From Oceanibaculum indicum P24 (GTDB lineage: Bacteria > Pseudomonadota > Alphaproteobacteria > Oceanibaculales > Oceanibaculaceae): a DNA stretch of 64,000 bases. The position numbers and the translations under genes are program-made. Position 1 is the first letter of the stretch, and each line of letters begins with the position of its first letter. The stretch covers positions 1-64,000 of the forward strand of contig NZ_AMRL01000016.1 of assembly GCF_000299935.1 (NCBI RefSeq), read 5' to 3'. The notes under the pieces are model-generated. The model saw nothing but the letters and a program-made list of their open reading frames with translations, did no database searches and was not told where the DNA came from. Below, piece by piece: positions 18,204 to 26,207 of the stretch.

Positions 18204-19769
18204 TCAAGCCGAAAGCGCCTCCGGCGCCCGCTTCTCGCGCTTCGTCAGCAATTTATTCAGCGCATGTATATACGCCTTCACGGACGCGACGATGGTATCG
18301 CTGTCCGCGCTCTGCCCGTTGACTGTTTTTCCCTGCTCCTCCAGCCGCACGGTGACCTTCGCCTGGGCATCGGTGCCCTCGGTCACGGCATGCACCTGGT
18401 AGAGCTGCAGCTTCGCCTCGTGCGGGAACAGCGCGCGGATCGCGTTGAAGGCCGCATCCACCGGGCCGTTGCCCTCGCAGGTGGCGCTCAGCGGCGCACC
18501 CTCCACGGTCAGCTCCAGCGCCGCGGTCTGCGGCCCCTTCGAGCCACAGGCGACCTGCAGCGAGACAAAGCGGATATGGTCATTGGCGCGGGTCATCTCG
18601 TCATCGACCAGCGCCACGATATCCTCGTCGAATACCGTCTTCTTCTTGTCCGCCAGATCCTTGAAGCGGTTGAAGGCGTCGTTCAGCGCATTGTCGCCCA
18701 GCTCGAAGCCCAGCTCCTTCAGCTTGGTGCGGAAGGCGTTGCGGCCGGAATGCTTGCCCATGACGATGTTGGACTTGTTCAGCCCCACCGATTCCGGCGT
18801 CATGATCTCGTAGGTCTGCGCGTTCTTCAGCATGCCGTCCTGATGGATGCCGCTTTCATGCGCGAAGGCGTTGGCACCGACGATGGCCTTGTTCGGCTGC
18901 ACCGCGAAGCCGGTGATGGCCGAGACCAGCTTGGAGGCACGGGTGATCATCGTGGTGTCGATGCCGGTCTCGAACGGCATCACGTCGTTGCGCGTGCGCA
19001 GCGCCATGACGATCTCTTCCATCGCCGCGTTGCCGGCGCGCTCGCCCAGCCCGTTCACCGTGCATTCGACCTGCCGCGCACCGGCCGAGACGGCGGCCAG
19101 CGAGTTGGCGACGGCGAGGCCCAGATCATTATGGCAATGCACTGACAGGATCGCCTTGTCGATGTTCGGCACCCGGTTCAGCAGCATTTCGATCAGCGCC
19201 GCATATTCCTCCGGCACCGTATAGCCGACCGTGTCGGGCACGTTGATGGTGCGGGCACCGGCCTTGATCGCGCTTTCCACGCAGCGGCACATGAAATCAT
19301 GCTCGGTGCGGCTGCCATCCTCGCAGCTCCACTCCACATCGTCGGTGAAGCGCCGCGCATGGGTGACGCTGTCCACCACGGCCTGGTGCACATCGTCCGG
19401 CTCCATCCGCAGCTTGTACTTCATGTGCAGCGGGCTGGTGGAGATGAAGGTGTGGATGCGCGCGCGGGCGGCGGGCTTCAGCGCCTCAGCAGCACGCTCG
19501 ATATCCTTCTGGCCGGCGCGGGCGAGGCCGGCGACGACGGAATTCTTCACCCGTTTGGCGATCTCGTTCACCGCCTCGAAATCGCCGTTGGAGGCGATCG
19601 GGAAGCCGGCTTCGATGACATCGACGCCCATCTCTTCCAGCAGCGAGGCGATCTGCAGTTTTTCCTCAAGATTCATCGAGGCGCCGGGCGATTGCTCGCC
19701 GTCGCGCAAGGTGGTGTCGAAGATGATGACGCGGTTATTGTCGCCCGTGATTTTATTGCTGGTGGTCAT
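18204..19769 (-). CDS. leuA: 2-isopropylmalate synthase
   Basis: 521 residues, full length. The catalytic TIM barrel begins with FDTTLRDGEQSPGASM; GFPIASNGDFEAV, HCHNDLGLAVANSLAA (metal ligands) and NGLGERAGNAAMEEIVMAL are diagnostic, followed by the C-terminal leucine-binding regulatory domain. It condenses acetyl-CoA with 2-ketoisovalerate, committing carbon to leucine, and is normally feedback-inhibited by leucine. An AGAGGA ribosome site precedes the start by 8 bases. The leader upstream carries a leucine-rich ORF and a hairpin, suggesting attenuation-type control. Confidence 0.97.
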   Translation of the reverse strand: MTTSNKITGDNNRVIIFDTTLRDGEQSPGASMNLEEKLQIASLLEEMGVDVIEAGFPIASNGDFEAVNEIAKRVKNSVVAGLARAGQKDIERAAEALKPAARARIHTFISTSPLHMKYKLRMEPDDVHQAVVDSVTHARRFTDDVEWSCEDGSRTEHDFMCRCVESAIKAGARTINVPDTVGYTVPEEYAALIEMLLNRVPNIDKAILSVHCHNDLGLAVANSLAAVSAGARQVECTVNGLGERAGNAAMEEIVMALRTRNDVMPFETGIDTTMITRASKLVSAITGFAVQPNKAIVGANAFAHESGIHQDGMLKNAQTYEIMTPESVGLNKSNIVMGKHSGRNAFRTKLKELGFELGDNALNDAFNRFKDLADKKKTVFDEDIVALVDDEMTRANDHIRFVSLQVACGSKGPQTAALELTVEGAPLSATCEGNGPVDAAFNAIRALFPHEAKLQLYQVHAVTEGTDAQAKVTVRLEEQGKTVNGQSADSDTIVASVKAYIHALNKLLTKREKRAPEALSA

Positions 19770-19800
19770 GGTTCAAATCCTCTGGTCAACCGGTACAGAC

Positions 19801-19872
19801 GCTTCGATTGCTCCCCTGAACACCATCGCATTCCTATGTCGAGCGGGCGTTCAGGGGCTGATAAGTCGAAGC
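19801..19872 (-). promoter_or_regulatory. leader hairpin of leuA, overlapping the leader ORF stop
   Basis: In the minus-strand leader, CCCCTGAAC (19857-19849) pairs perfectly with GTTCAGGGG (19821-19813), and outside it GCTTCGA (19872-19866) pairs with TCGAAGC (19807-19801). The 5' arms lie on the last leucine codons and the stop of the leader ORF. There is no U-run, so it is not itself a standard intrinsic terminator; it may be an anti-terminator or act on translation. Confidence 0.6.
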
Positions 19873-19973
19873 AGCCCGGCAAGGCCGAGGATCAGGCCCA
19901 GCAGCAGGGACAGGCCGAACAGGCTGTTCAGCTCGGCGGAACGCCCGGACGCAGCAGACGCAGACAGCGCCAC
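19851..19973 (-). CDS. leucine-rich leader peptide of leuA (candidate)
   Basis: A 40-codon ORF from GTG 19973 (AAGGG lies 5 bases upstream); an alternative TTG start is at 20069. Its last 24 codons contain eleven leucine codons, and the final ones are CTC and CTT, whereas CTG dominates elsewhere in this GC-rich DNA. The stop lies inside a leader hairpin 81 bases ahead of leuA. Ribosome stalling on leucine codons could change folding, as in known leu-operon leaders. It could instead be a one-helix membrane peptide; no homologue is recognised. Confidence 0.5.
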   Translation of the reverse strand: MALSASAASGRSAELNSLFGLSLLLGLILGLAGLLRLISP

Positions 19974-20121
19974 GGCACCCTTGCGGGTGCGGCGGTCGGT
20001 CGTCCTGTAGGCGTCGTGGCGGGACAAGTTCCGTCGTTCCTTCCCATGCTTGGCAACGCTTTCATGCAAGCGATTGCCATTCGGGAAAAACTACGCCTCG
20101 ATGCCGTTGTATGCAACTTTT

Positions 20122-21027
20122 TTATGGTTTTTCCGCAATATCTGGTGGGACGGCGGGCCGTGCGAACATATCCTTCGAAGCCAGCACCGCGCCGCCGACG
20201 ATCAGTACGCAGGCCGCCGCCAGCACCCAGGTCGCCGCCCCCATGCCGAACAGCACCAGCAGGATGGTGGAGAGCAGCGGGGCGGCATAGCTGGCCGCAC
20301 CCAGCGCCTTGATGTCGCCGTGCTTCACGCCGTGATCCCAGGTGAAGAAGGCAAGGCCCACCGGCCCCAGCCCCAGCGCCAGCACGGCCAGCCACTCCAG
20401 CGCGGAGGCCGGCAGCACAGTCTCCTCGAAGATCAGATGGCAGGCGAAGCCCAGCACGGCCGAGGCGGCGCAGAATCCACCCACCGTATCGGTCGGCACG
20501 GATTTCACGAAGCGGCTCAGCACCGAATAGCCGGACCAGGTGAAGGCGCAGGCGACAGCCGCCAGATAGCCCAGCATATGGTCGGCACGGAAGGCGACCT
20601 TGCCGCCACCGGTCACCAGCAGCGCCGCGCCCGCCAGGCCGGCGAGCGCGCCCGCCAGATGCCACCAGCGCAGCCGCTCGCCTGGCAGCAGCGAGGAGAA
20701 GAGGACGATCAGCAGCGGCCACAGATAGGCGATCAGCCCGGCCTCAACCGGCGGCGCGTTGCGCAGCGCCAGGAAATAGAAGAAGTGGTAGCCGAACAGC
20801 CCGCCCACACCCAGCAGCCAGACCGGCCAGGGCTGCCGCAGGTAGGAAAGCGGGTTCTGCCGGCAGACCACCCATTTCACGGCGATCATCGCGCTGGCGA
20901 CGGCGAAGGCCAGCGCCACCAGCAGGAAGGGCGGCACCCGGCCGGTCAGTGTGGTGAACAGGGCCAGCGTCGCCCACATCAGCACCGCCGTGCCGCCGAT
21001 CAGCGTGGCCTTCACGGTCGGGGTCAT
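20122..21027 (-). CDS. EamA/DMT family transporter
   Basis: 301 residues with about ten membrane helices in two EamA halves. PVEAGLIAYLWPLLIVLFSSLL is a typical end of the first repeat, and the layout resembles YddG-type aromatic amino-acid exporters, though substrate is not fixed by sequence. Its start overlaps the stop of the upstream MFS gene by four bases, so the two transporters are co-expressed. Confidence 0.88.
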   Translation of the reverse strand: MTPTVKATLIGGTAVLMWATLALFTTLTGRVPPFLLVALAFAVASAMIAVKWVVCRQNPLSYLRQPWPVWLLGVGGLFGYHFFYFLALRNAPPVEAGLIAYLWPLLIVLFSSLLPGERLRWWHLAGALAGLAGAALLVTGGGKVAFRADHMLGYLAAVACAFTWSGYSVLSRFVKSVPTDTVGGFCAASAVLGFACHLIFEETVLPASALEWLAVLALGLGPVGLAFFTWDHGVKHGDIKALGAASYAAPLLSTILLVLFGMGAATWVLAAACVLIVGGAVLASKDMFARPAVPPDIAEKP

Positions 21028-22244
21028 GCGGCGGCGCCCGCACGCAGGTGCTTCTGCGCCATCACGATGCAGGCCAGCCCGGCGAGCCCGGCCAGCACGA
21101 TCAGTATGTAGGAGGCGGCATAGCCGCCGGTCAGGCCGGTGCTGGCGGCAAAGGCCGCCGGGCCGCCCAGCACGCCGGCGAAGGTCAGCACCAGCGAGCC
21201 GCCGGTGGCGGCGCCGATCTGGCCGGCCGGGGCAAGCCGGGCGACCGCCGCCATATAGACGCCGTTCCAGCCCACCGCCGTGGCGCCAATCAGCATGAAC
21301 ACCAGATAGATTGCCGCCGTCGGCCAGTCCGGCGCCAGCATCGGCACCGTCGCGGCGGACAGGATCAGGATGAGGATCAGCAGCTTCAGCACTTTCAGGC
21401 TGTCGCCCAGCCGGTCCGCCATCCAGCCCCAGACCAGGCGGGCGGCGACGCTGACCACCTGGGAGAGCGACAGCACCAGCCCGGCGGCAACCAGCGTGTA
21501 GGACAGTTCCTCCACCAGCAGCGTCACCAGGAAGGTGGTGAAGCAGAGCTGCGAGAAGGACAGCGTCATCGCCGCCAGCGAGATCAGCCGCAGACCCTTG
21601 GAGCGCCAGACCAGCGCGATGGCGGCCAGCGGCGAGGTGAACAGCCGCACGCCGGGGTCGCGGTCATTGTCCCAGTGCTGCCGCGAGATCTGCAGCAGCA
21701 ACAGCAGGGTCAGGCAGAAGACAGCGACCAGCGAGATGCCGCCCTGCCAGCCGACCGCCAGCGCCGCCGAGGGGATCAGCAGCCCGGCCAGCATTCCGCC
21801 CCAGGGCACGCCGGTCTGCTTGATCGAGAAGATCAGGTTGATGCGCGGCCCTGTGGCAAAGCGCGACAGCAGGTGCGAGGCGGCCGGGTTGGTGAAGCCA
21901 TAGCCCAGCCCCATCACGAAGGCGCCCAGCGCCAGCGCCGGCAGCCAGCCGCCGGCGACCAGCAGGATGCCGGTGGCGCACAGCGCCAGCGCCAGCTGGC
22001 TGGCCCGGCACGCCCCCAGCCGGCGCACCACCGCGCCACCGATCAGCGAGGTGGCGATGGCGCCGGCATAGATCATCGTCACCAGATAGCCGATCAGCGA
22101 GGTCGGCAGGTCGAGCGACGCGCCCAGCGCGGGGGCGACGGTCGAGGGCGACATCGTGCTCATCGAGGCGAAGGCCTGCGTCGCCGTGGTGGCCAGCACC
22201 AGCCACCAGAGCGGGAAGGGGCGTTCAGGAGAAGAGGGGGGCAT
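21024..22244 (-). CDS. MFS family transporter
   Basis: 406 residues from ATG 22244 (MPPSSPERPF), the first start that leaves a normal MFS N-terminus; a longer frame to 22391 adds an unconserved arginine-rich head. About twelve membrane helices, with the loop 2-3 motif reduced to GGAVVRRLGACRA and a second-half WGWMADRLGDSLK. The overall look is of a CynX/NimT or YfcJ-type porter. Substrate unknown. It is translationally coupled to the DMT gene downstream. Confidence 0.87.
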   Translation of the reverse strand: MPPSSPERPFPLWWLVLATTATQAFASMSTMSPSTVAPALGASLDLPTSLIGYLVTMIYAGAIATSLIGGAVVRRLGACRASQLALALCATGILLVAGGWLPALALGAFVMGLGYGFTNPAASHLLSRFATGPRINLIFSIKQTGVPWGGMLAGLLIPSAALAVGWQGGISLVAVFCLTLLLLLQISRQHWDNDRDPGVRLFTSPLAAIALVWRSKGLRLISLAAMTLSFSQLCFTTFLVTLLVEELSYTLVAAGLVLSLSQVVSVAARLVWGWMADRLGDSLKVLKLLILILILSAATVPMLAPDWPTAAIYLVFMLIGATAVGWNGVYMAAVARLAPAGQIGAATGGSLVLTFAGVLGGPAAFAASTGLTGGYAASYILIVLAGLAGLACIVMAQKHLRAGAAA

Positions 22245-22386
22245 GGTTGGCCGGTCGGATGCGGATCGTCTGCGCGCAACCCTAGAGCGAAGCGTCCGGT
22301 CCCGCCAGACCAAAGCGGTGTGTGGGCTGTAGAGAGAGGGAGGGAGGTAGGACGTGTGTTCTCTCTGTGTTGCCACTTCTTCGAAC

Positions 22387-22487
22387 GTCATTCCCGCACT
22401 TGTTGCGGGAATCCAGGGTTCAGCTTACTCGGTCGGTGTTCCAGCAAGCGGAGGCCTGGACCCCCGCAACAAGTGCGGGGGTGACGG
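22387..22487. repeat. dispersed palindromic repeat, family A, copy 1
   Basis: Two facing hairpin units: GTCATTCCCGCACTTG and its TTGCGGGAATCCAGG partner, then GCCTGGACCCCCGCAAC and AAGTGCGGGGGTGACGG. The two outer ends are near-complementary. Further copies lie at 31947, 47390, 49813 and 53539. Confidence 0.85.
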
Positions 22488-22540
22488 GCAGAGTGGGTGG
22501 CCGGCGTCTCGAAGGACATGGGGGCATAGGAGGACAGAAA

Positions 22541-22569
22541 AACAAAAAGGGGCGCCGTGGGGCGCCCCT
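22541..22569 (-). terminator. rho-independent terminator of trcR
   Basis: On the minus strand AGGGGCGCC, a CCAC loop and GGCGCCCCT, followed by TTTTGTTTTT; 26 bases beyond the trcR stop. Confidence 0.9.
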
Positions 22570-22595
22570 CTTCAGATGGTCACGAGGACGGCCGC

Positions 22596-23294
22596 TCAGC
22601 GGTCGTAGCGTCCGCCGGACTCGTAGTCGTCGCTGTCGCTGCGCTCGTCGAAGGTCAGCCCGCCGGTGACCGAGGTGTCGGCGAAGGGCGACTCGCTGCC
22701 AGCTGCCTCGCCCTCGCTGGCGGCTGCGCTTTCCGCGGCAACCTCCTCGGCGCTCTTGATGACCTGCTCCGGGCGCTTGGCGCGGGCGCTGATCAGCGCG
22801 GCGTTCATGTCCTTCATGGTGCACAGGCCGAGCTGCACCGGATGCTGCGCGCGGATGCTGGACGAATTCCAGTGGCTCTTGTCGCGCACCGCCTGGATGG
22901 TCGGCTTGGTCGTGCCCAGCAGCTTGCCGATCTGAGCGTCCGACAGTTCCGGGTGATAGCGCAGCAGGTAGGCGATGGCGTCGGGCTTGTCCTGGCGCTT
23001 GGAGATCGGGGTGTATTTCGGCCCCTTGCGCTTCTGCTCGGGCACCTCGACGGTGCGGACCGAGGCTTCCAGCCGCGCCTTGGGATCCTTGGTGCAGCGT
23101 TCGATCTCCGCCCAGCTCAGCTGGCCGTTGGCGACGGGGTCGAGGCCCTGCATGCCGGTCGCGACCTCGCCATCGGCGATCGCCTGGACTTCCAGCGGGT
23201 GCAGCCCGCAGAAGGCAGCGATCTGCTCGAAGCTGAGCGCAGTATTCTCGACCAGCCAGACGGCGGTCGCCTTCGGCATCAACAATTCGGCCAT
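22596..23294 (-). CDS. trcR: cell cycle transcriptional regulator TrcR (DUF1013)
   Basis: 232 residues. The N-terminus MAELLMPKATAVWLVENTAL and FCGLHPLEVQAIADGEVA match the alphaproteobacterial DUF1013 family, named TrcR for its place in the CtrA cell-cycle network. The middle carries a helix-turn-helix (LSDAQIGKLLGTTKPTIQAVRD); the C-terminal 60 residues are acidic and low in complexity. ATG has AGGAGGA just upstream. It has its own terminator, so it is monocistronic. Confidence 0.9.
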   Translation of the reverse strand: MAELLMPKATAVWLVENTALSFEQIAAFCGLHPLEVQAIADGEVATGMQGLDPVANGQLSWAEIERCTKDPKARLEASVRTVEVPEQKRKGPKYTPISKRQDKPDAIAYLLRYHPELSDAQIGKLLGTTKPTIQAVRDKSHWNSSSIRAQHPVQLGLCTMKDMNAALISARAKRPEQVIKSAEEVAAESAAASEGEAAGSESPFADTSVTGGLTFDERSDSDDYESGGRYDR

Positions 23295-23443
23295 GATTCC
23301 TCCTGATTGGCGGCCATTCCAGCAGCCGCCAGACGCGATATAGGTTGGTTGGAAATACCCTATTTCAACCGAATGGGTAAGGCCTCCGGGCGCGCGGCCA
23401 CGTTCGCGGTCGCCGCTCCGGATGGTCCTGTTTACCCAGATCG

Positions 23444-24469
23444 TCAGATTTCTAGCATGATTTTCCCGATATGGGTGCTGGATTCCATGAGGGCGTGCGC
23501 CTTCGCGGCATCCTCCAGCTTCATCGTCTCGTGGATCAGCGGACGCAGCGTCCGCTTCGCCAGCAGCGGCCAGACCTCGCGGTAGAGGTCGCGGCCGATC
23601 AGTGCCTTCTGCATCACGCTGCGCGGACGCAGGGTGGAGGCGGTGACGGTCAGCCGCTTCATCATCAGCGTCGGGATGAACAGCTCCGCCTTGGCACCAC
23701 CCAGCACGGCGATGATGACCAGCCTGCCTTCGGTGCGCAGCGCGTCCAGGTTCCGCTCAAGGTAGGGCGCGCCCACCATGTCGAGGATCAGGTCGGCGCC
23801 GCCGCAGGTATCCTTCAGGATCTTGGCGAAATCCTCAGTCTTGTAGTTGATGCCGCGCTCCGCGCCCAGCTCTTCGCAGACCCGGCACTTCTCGTCGCTG
23901 CCGGCGGTGGCGAACACCCGCGCCTCGAACTGTTTCGCCAGCTGGATCGCGGTGGTGCCGATGCCGCTGGAGCCGCCATGCACCAGGAACACCTCGCCCG
24001 GCTTCAGCCGGCCACGGTCGAACACGTTGGTCCAGACGGTGAAATAGGTTTCCGGCAGGGCCGCCGCCTCGACCATGGAATAGCCGTCGGGCACCGGCAG
24101 GCACTGCAGGGCCGGGGCCACGCAATATTCCGCATAGCCGCCGCCGGCCACCAGCGCGCACACCTTGTCGCCGGTCTTCCAGTTCAGCGGGTTCGGGTAC
24201 AGCCCCTCCAGCTCGGCGGCCGGGTCACTCTCGCCCACCTCGACGATGGTGCCGGCCACCTCCAGCCCCGGAATATCGGTGGTGCCGGGCGGCGGGTTGT
24301 AGTTGCCGCTGCGCTGCTGCACGTCCGGGCGGTTCACGCCGGCGGCCTCGACCTTGATCAGGACCTCGCCGGGGCCTGGCTTCGGCAGCGGGCGCTTGGC
24401 CGGCCGCAGAACTTCCGGGCCGCCGGGCTGCGCGATCTCGATGGCGCGCATCATCTCTGGCAGAGCCAT
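23444..24469 (-). CDS. NAD(P)H-quinone oxidoreductase, zinc-independent MDR (PIG3-like)
   Basis: 341 residues from ATG 24469, preceded by GGGGAGGA at 8 bases; an in-frame ATG 18 bases earlier lies on that ribosome site. The GroES-like N-domain has GVNRPDVQQRSGNYNPPPG, typical of quinone oxidoreductases lacking the zinc ligands, and the Rossmann domain has VHGGSSGIGTTAIQLAKQFEARVFATAGSDEK. It reduces quinones or other electrophiles using NADPH. It is divergent from the DUF1192 gene. Confidence 0.93.
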   Translation of the reverse strand: MALPEMMRAIEIAQPGGPEVLRPAKRPLPKPGPGEVLIKVEAAGVNRPDVQQRSGNYNPPPGTTDIPGLEVAGTIVEVGESDPAAELEGLYPNPLNWKTGDKVCALVAGGGYAEYCVAPALQCLPVPDGYSMVEAAALPETYFTVWTNVFDRGRLKPGEVFLVHGGSSGIGTTAIQLAKQFEARVFATAGSDEKCRVCEELGAERGINYKTEDFAKILKDTCGGADLILDMVGAPYLERNLDALRTEGRLVIIAVLGGAKAELFIPTLMMKRLTVTASTLRPRSVMQKALIGRDLYREVWPLLAKRTLRPLIHETMKLEDAAKAHALMESSTHIGKIMLEI

Positions 24470-24588
24470 AATCCATATCCTCCCCATTTCGGAATTCCCT
24501 TGTCCTCTATTATGCTCCTTGCCGTCTTGCAAGCACCGAAGGCATCGCCGCCGCCGGACAACACGGGCGGCAGTTGGGAGGAGGCACC

Positions 24589-24771
24589 ATGGAACCGGAG
24601 GATTTGCTGCCGCGCGCCGCGAAACCGCAGCAGCGCAATCTCGCCCCGATGTCGGTGGAGGAGCTGGAAGCCTATATCGGCGAGCTGGAGGCGGAGATCG
24701 CCCGCGTCCGGCAGGATATCGAGAAGAAGACGAAGCACCGCAGCAGCGCCGAATCGCTGTTCCGGCGCTGA
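24589..24771 (+). CDS. DUF1192 family small protein
   Basis: 60 residues: MEPEDLLPR, then an amphipathic helix MSVEELEAYIGELEAEIARVRQDIEKK and a short tail with ESLFRR. This matches DUF1192, a short coiled-coil family in alphaproteobacteria of unknown function. ATG 24589 follows a strong GGGAGGAGG site. It stands 42 bp before bdhA and may be co-transcribed. Confidence 0.88.
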   Translation: MEPEDLLPRAAKPQQRNLAPMSVEELEAYIGELEAEIARVRQDIEKKTKHRSSAESLFRR

Positions 24772-24813
24772 ACGCCCATCGGCACGGATTTCATTTTAGC
24801 GAGGAACGACACA

Positions 24814-25605
24814 GTGAGCGTAAATCTGAAGGGCAAACGCGCCATCGTTACCGGCTCGACCAGCGGCATCGGCCTCGGCATCGCCCGCGCGCTGGCCGCG
24901 TCGGGCGCCGACATCATGCTGAACGGCTTCGGCGATGCCGGCGAGATCGACAAGCTGAAGAGCGGCATGGAGCAGGCCTATGGCGTGACAGTGGGCTACA
25001 GCGCCGCCGACATGGCCAAGCCGGACGAGATCGTCGGGCTGGTGGAGGATGCAGCCGGGCTGCTGGGCGGCGTCGATATCCTGGTGAACAATGCCGGCAT
25101 CCAGCACACCGCGCCGGTCGATGAATTTCCGGTCGAGCGCTGGGATTCGGTGATCGCCATCAACCTGTCCTCCAGCTTCCACACCATCCGCGCCGCCCTG
25201 CCGCTGATGCGCAAGGGCAGCTGGGGCCGCATCATCAACATCGCCTCGGCGCACGGGCTGGTCGCCTCGGTGAACAAGGCGGCTTATGTCGCGGCCAAGC
25301 ACGGGCTGGTCGGGCTGACCAAAGTGGTGGCGCTGGAAGCCGCCAATGACGGCATCACCTGCAACGCGATCTGCCCCGGCTGGGTGCTGACCCCGCTGGT
25401 GCAGAAGCAGATCGACGCCCGCGCCGAGGCCAGCGGCATCCCGGTCGCCGAGGCGGAGCGCAACCTGCTGGGCGAAAAGCAGCCGATGCACAAATTCACC
25501 CGGCCGGAACAGATCGGCGAATTCTCGGTCTTCCTGTGCTCCGACGCGGCGGCGACCATGACCGGCTCCAGCTATTCGCTGGATGGCGGCTGGACCGCGC
25601 AATAG
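24814..25605 (+). CDS. bdhA: 3-hydroxybutyrate dehydrogenase
   Basis: 263 residues starting at GTG, with GAGGAA 8 bases upstream. Short-chain dehydrogenase: TGSTSGIGLG nucleotide-binding loop near residue 13, NNAG at about 92, the catalytic Ser in NIASAHG and the Tyr-Lys pair in YVAAKHG. AICPGWVLTPLVQKQI and the KQPMHKFTRPEQIGE segment are characteristic of BdhA. It oxidises (R)-3-hydroxybutyrate released from polyhydroxybutyrate to acetoacetate with NAD. This fits the phasin gene near 63 kb. Confidence 0.95.
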   Translation: MSVNLKGKRAIVTGSTSGIGLGIARALAASGADIMLNGFGDAGEIDKLKSGMEQAYGVTVGYSAADMAKPDEIVGLVEDAAGLLGGVDILVNNAGIQHTAPVDEFPVERWDSVIAINLSSSFHTIRAALPLMRKGSWGRIINIASAHGLVASVNKAAYVAAKHGLVGLTKVVALEAANDGITCNAICPGWVLTPLVQKQIDARAEASGIPVAEAERNLLGEKQPMHKFTRPEQIGEFSVFLCSDAAATMTGSSYSLDGGWTAQ

Positions 25606-25769
25606 AGGGTGCGCATACGATAGTACAGACGCCGGCAATTGCGGCTAAAATGGGGCGCGCAAAGTAATCGACCTGCCAGCTGCAACTGCGAGTCAGTCGA
25701 GTCGATAGTCGATTTGGTATGAAGATACCGTGTTTTAGTAATCTCTTGTTAATATATCCACAATATACT

Positions 25770-25875
25770 AATCTTCTATTGCGTTCTTGCCGTAATCGGG
25801 TCGATCACGCGAGACGCATGGTGACTGTGAAGCCTCCCTTCCTTCAGCGCCGCCCCCCAAGGGCGGCGCTTTTTT
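25770..25875 (+). ncRNA. candidate small RNA ending at an intrinsic terminator
   Basis: An AT-rich promoter-like stretch (TATACT 25764-25769, no good -35) and a terminator define a roughly 100-base transcript with no coding potential. The 5' end is a guess. It is supported only by the orphan terminator 240 bases after bdhA, which could also be a distant bdhA terminator. Confidence 0.25.
25846..25875 (+). terminator. rho-independent terminator
   Basis: AGCGCCGCCC (25846-25855), loop CCCAA, GGGCGGCGCT (25861-25870), then TTTTT. Textbook form. Confidence 0.9.
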
Positions 25876-26090
25876 CGTATCGGCGAGCACACGGCCGAAT
25901 CGCCTCCATGCTGCCATCATTCCCTACCCATCCATGTAAAAACGGCGGATTTCCTCGCGTTCGTCACTATTGAATCGAACGGCTTGACGAGTCTTGCCGC
26001 TCATGACTACCCTTTGCCTCGCTTGTACTCGGCAAGTTGAACAGGGCAGACAAATCGAGGGCGGAACACCGCTCCGGTCATGGGAATGAG

Positions 26091-26117
26091 GGGCCGTCCT
26101 TATGGGGCGGCCCTTTT
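26091..26117 (+). terminator. terminator or attenuator hairpin in the metY leader
   Basis: GGGCCGTCC (26091-26099) pairs with GGGCGGCCC (26105-26113, one U-G pair) around a five-base loop and is followed by TTTT. It lies between any upstream promoter and metY, so read-through could be regulated. Confidence 0.7.
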
Positions 26118-26207
26118 CCTTTGGTGGCTTCTTCCTGCAGCTCTTTGCCCCCGCTGGCGTGGCGTGTAGAGTGCCGCCAAAGTGTGAGGGAGAGGGGCCG
26201 CAGGATC

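Larger units (their letters stand above)
22245..22595. other. 351-bp intergenic with repeat A1 and trcR terminator
   Basis: Holds a family A palindromic repeat (22387-22487) and the trcR terminator (22541-22569). Nothing coding is seen in the remaining sequence, which includes a GA-rich tract near 22330-22350 and would contain the promoter for the MFS-DMT pair. Confidence 0.7.
25606..26207. other. 602-bp intergenic: candidate sRNA and metY leader
   Basis: No gene-like frame. 25720-25790 is AT-rich with TATACT at 25764-25769, followed about 80 bp later by a strong terminator (25846-25875). A second terminator (26091-26117) stands 90 bp before metY, preceded by an inverted repeat CTTGCCG/CGGCAAG (25993-25999, 26030-26036). 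The conserved elements of a SAM-II riboswitch, common ahead of alphaproteobacterial met genes, were looked for and not seen. Confidence 0.5.

Noticed and set aside
25719-25973. 84-codon plus-strand ORF after bdhA
   Set aside because: It reads straight through a strong intrinsic terminator and begins in an AT-rich promoter-like stretch.
25976-26100. SAM-II riboswitch ahead of metY
   Set aside because: The conserved GTGATTTG, GCTTGCA and GCTAAA elements were not found in the leader.
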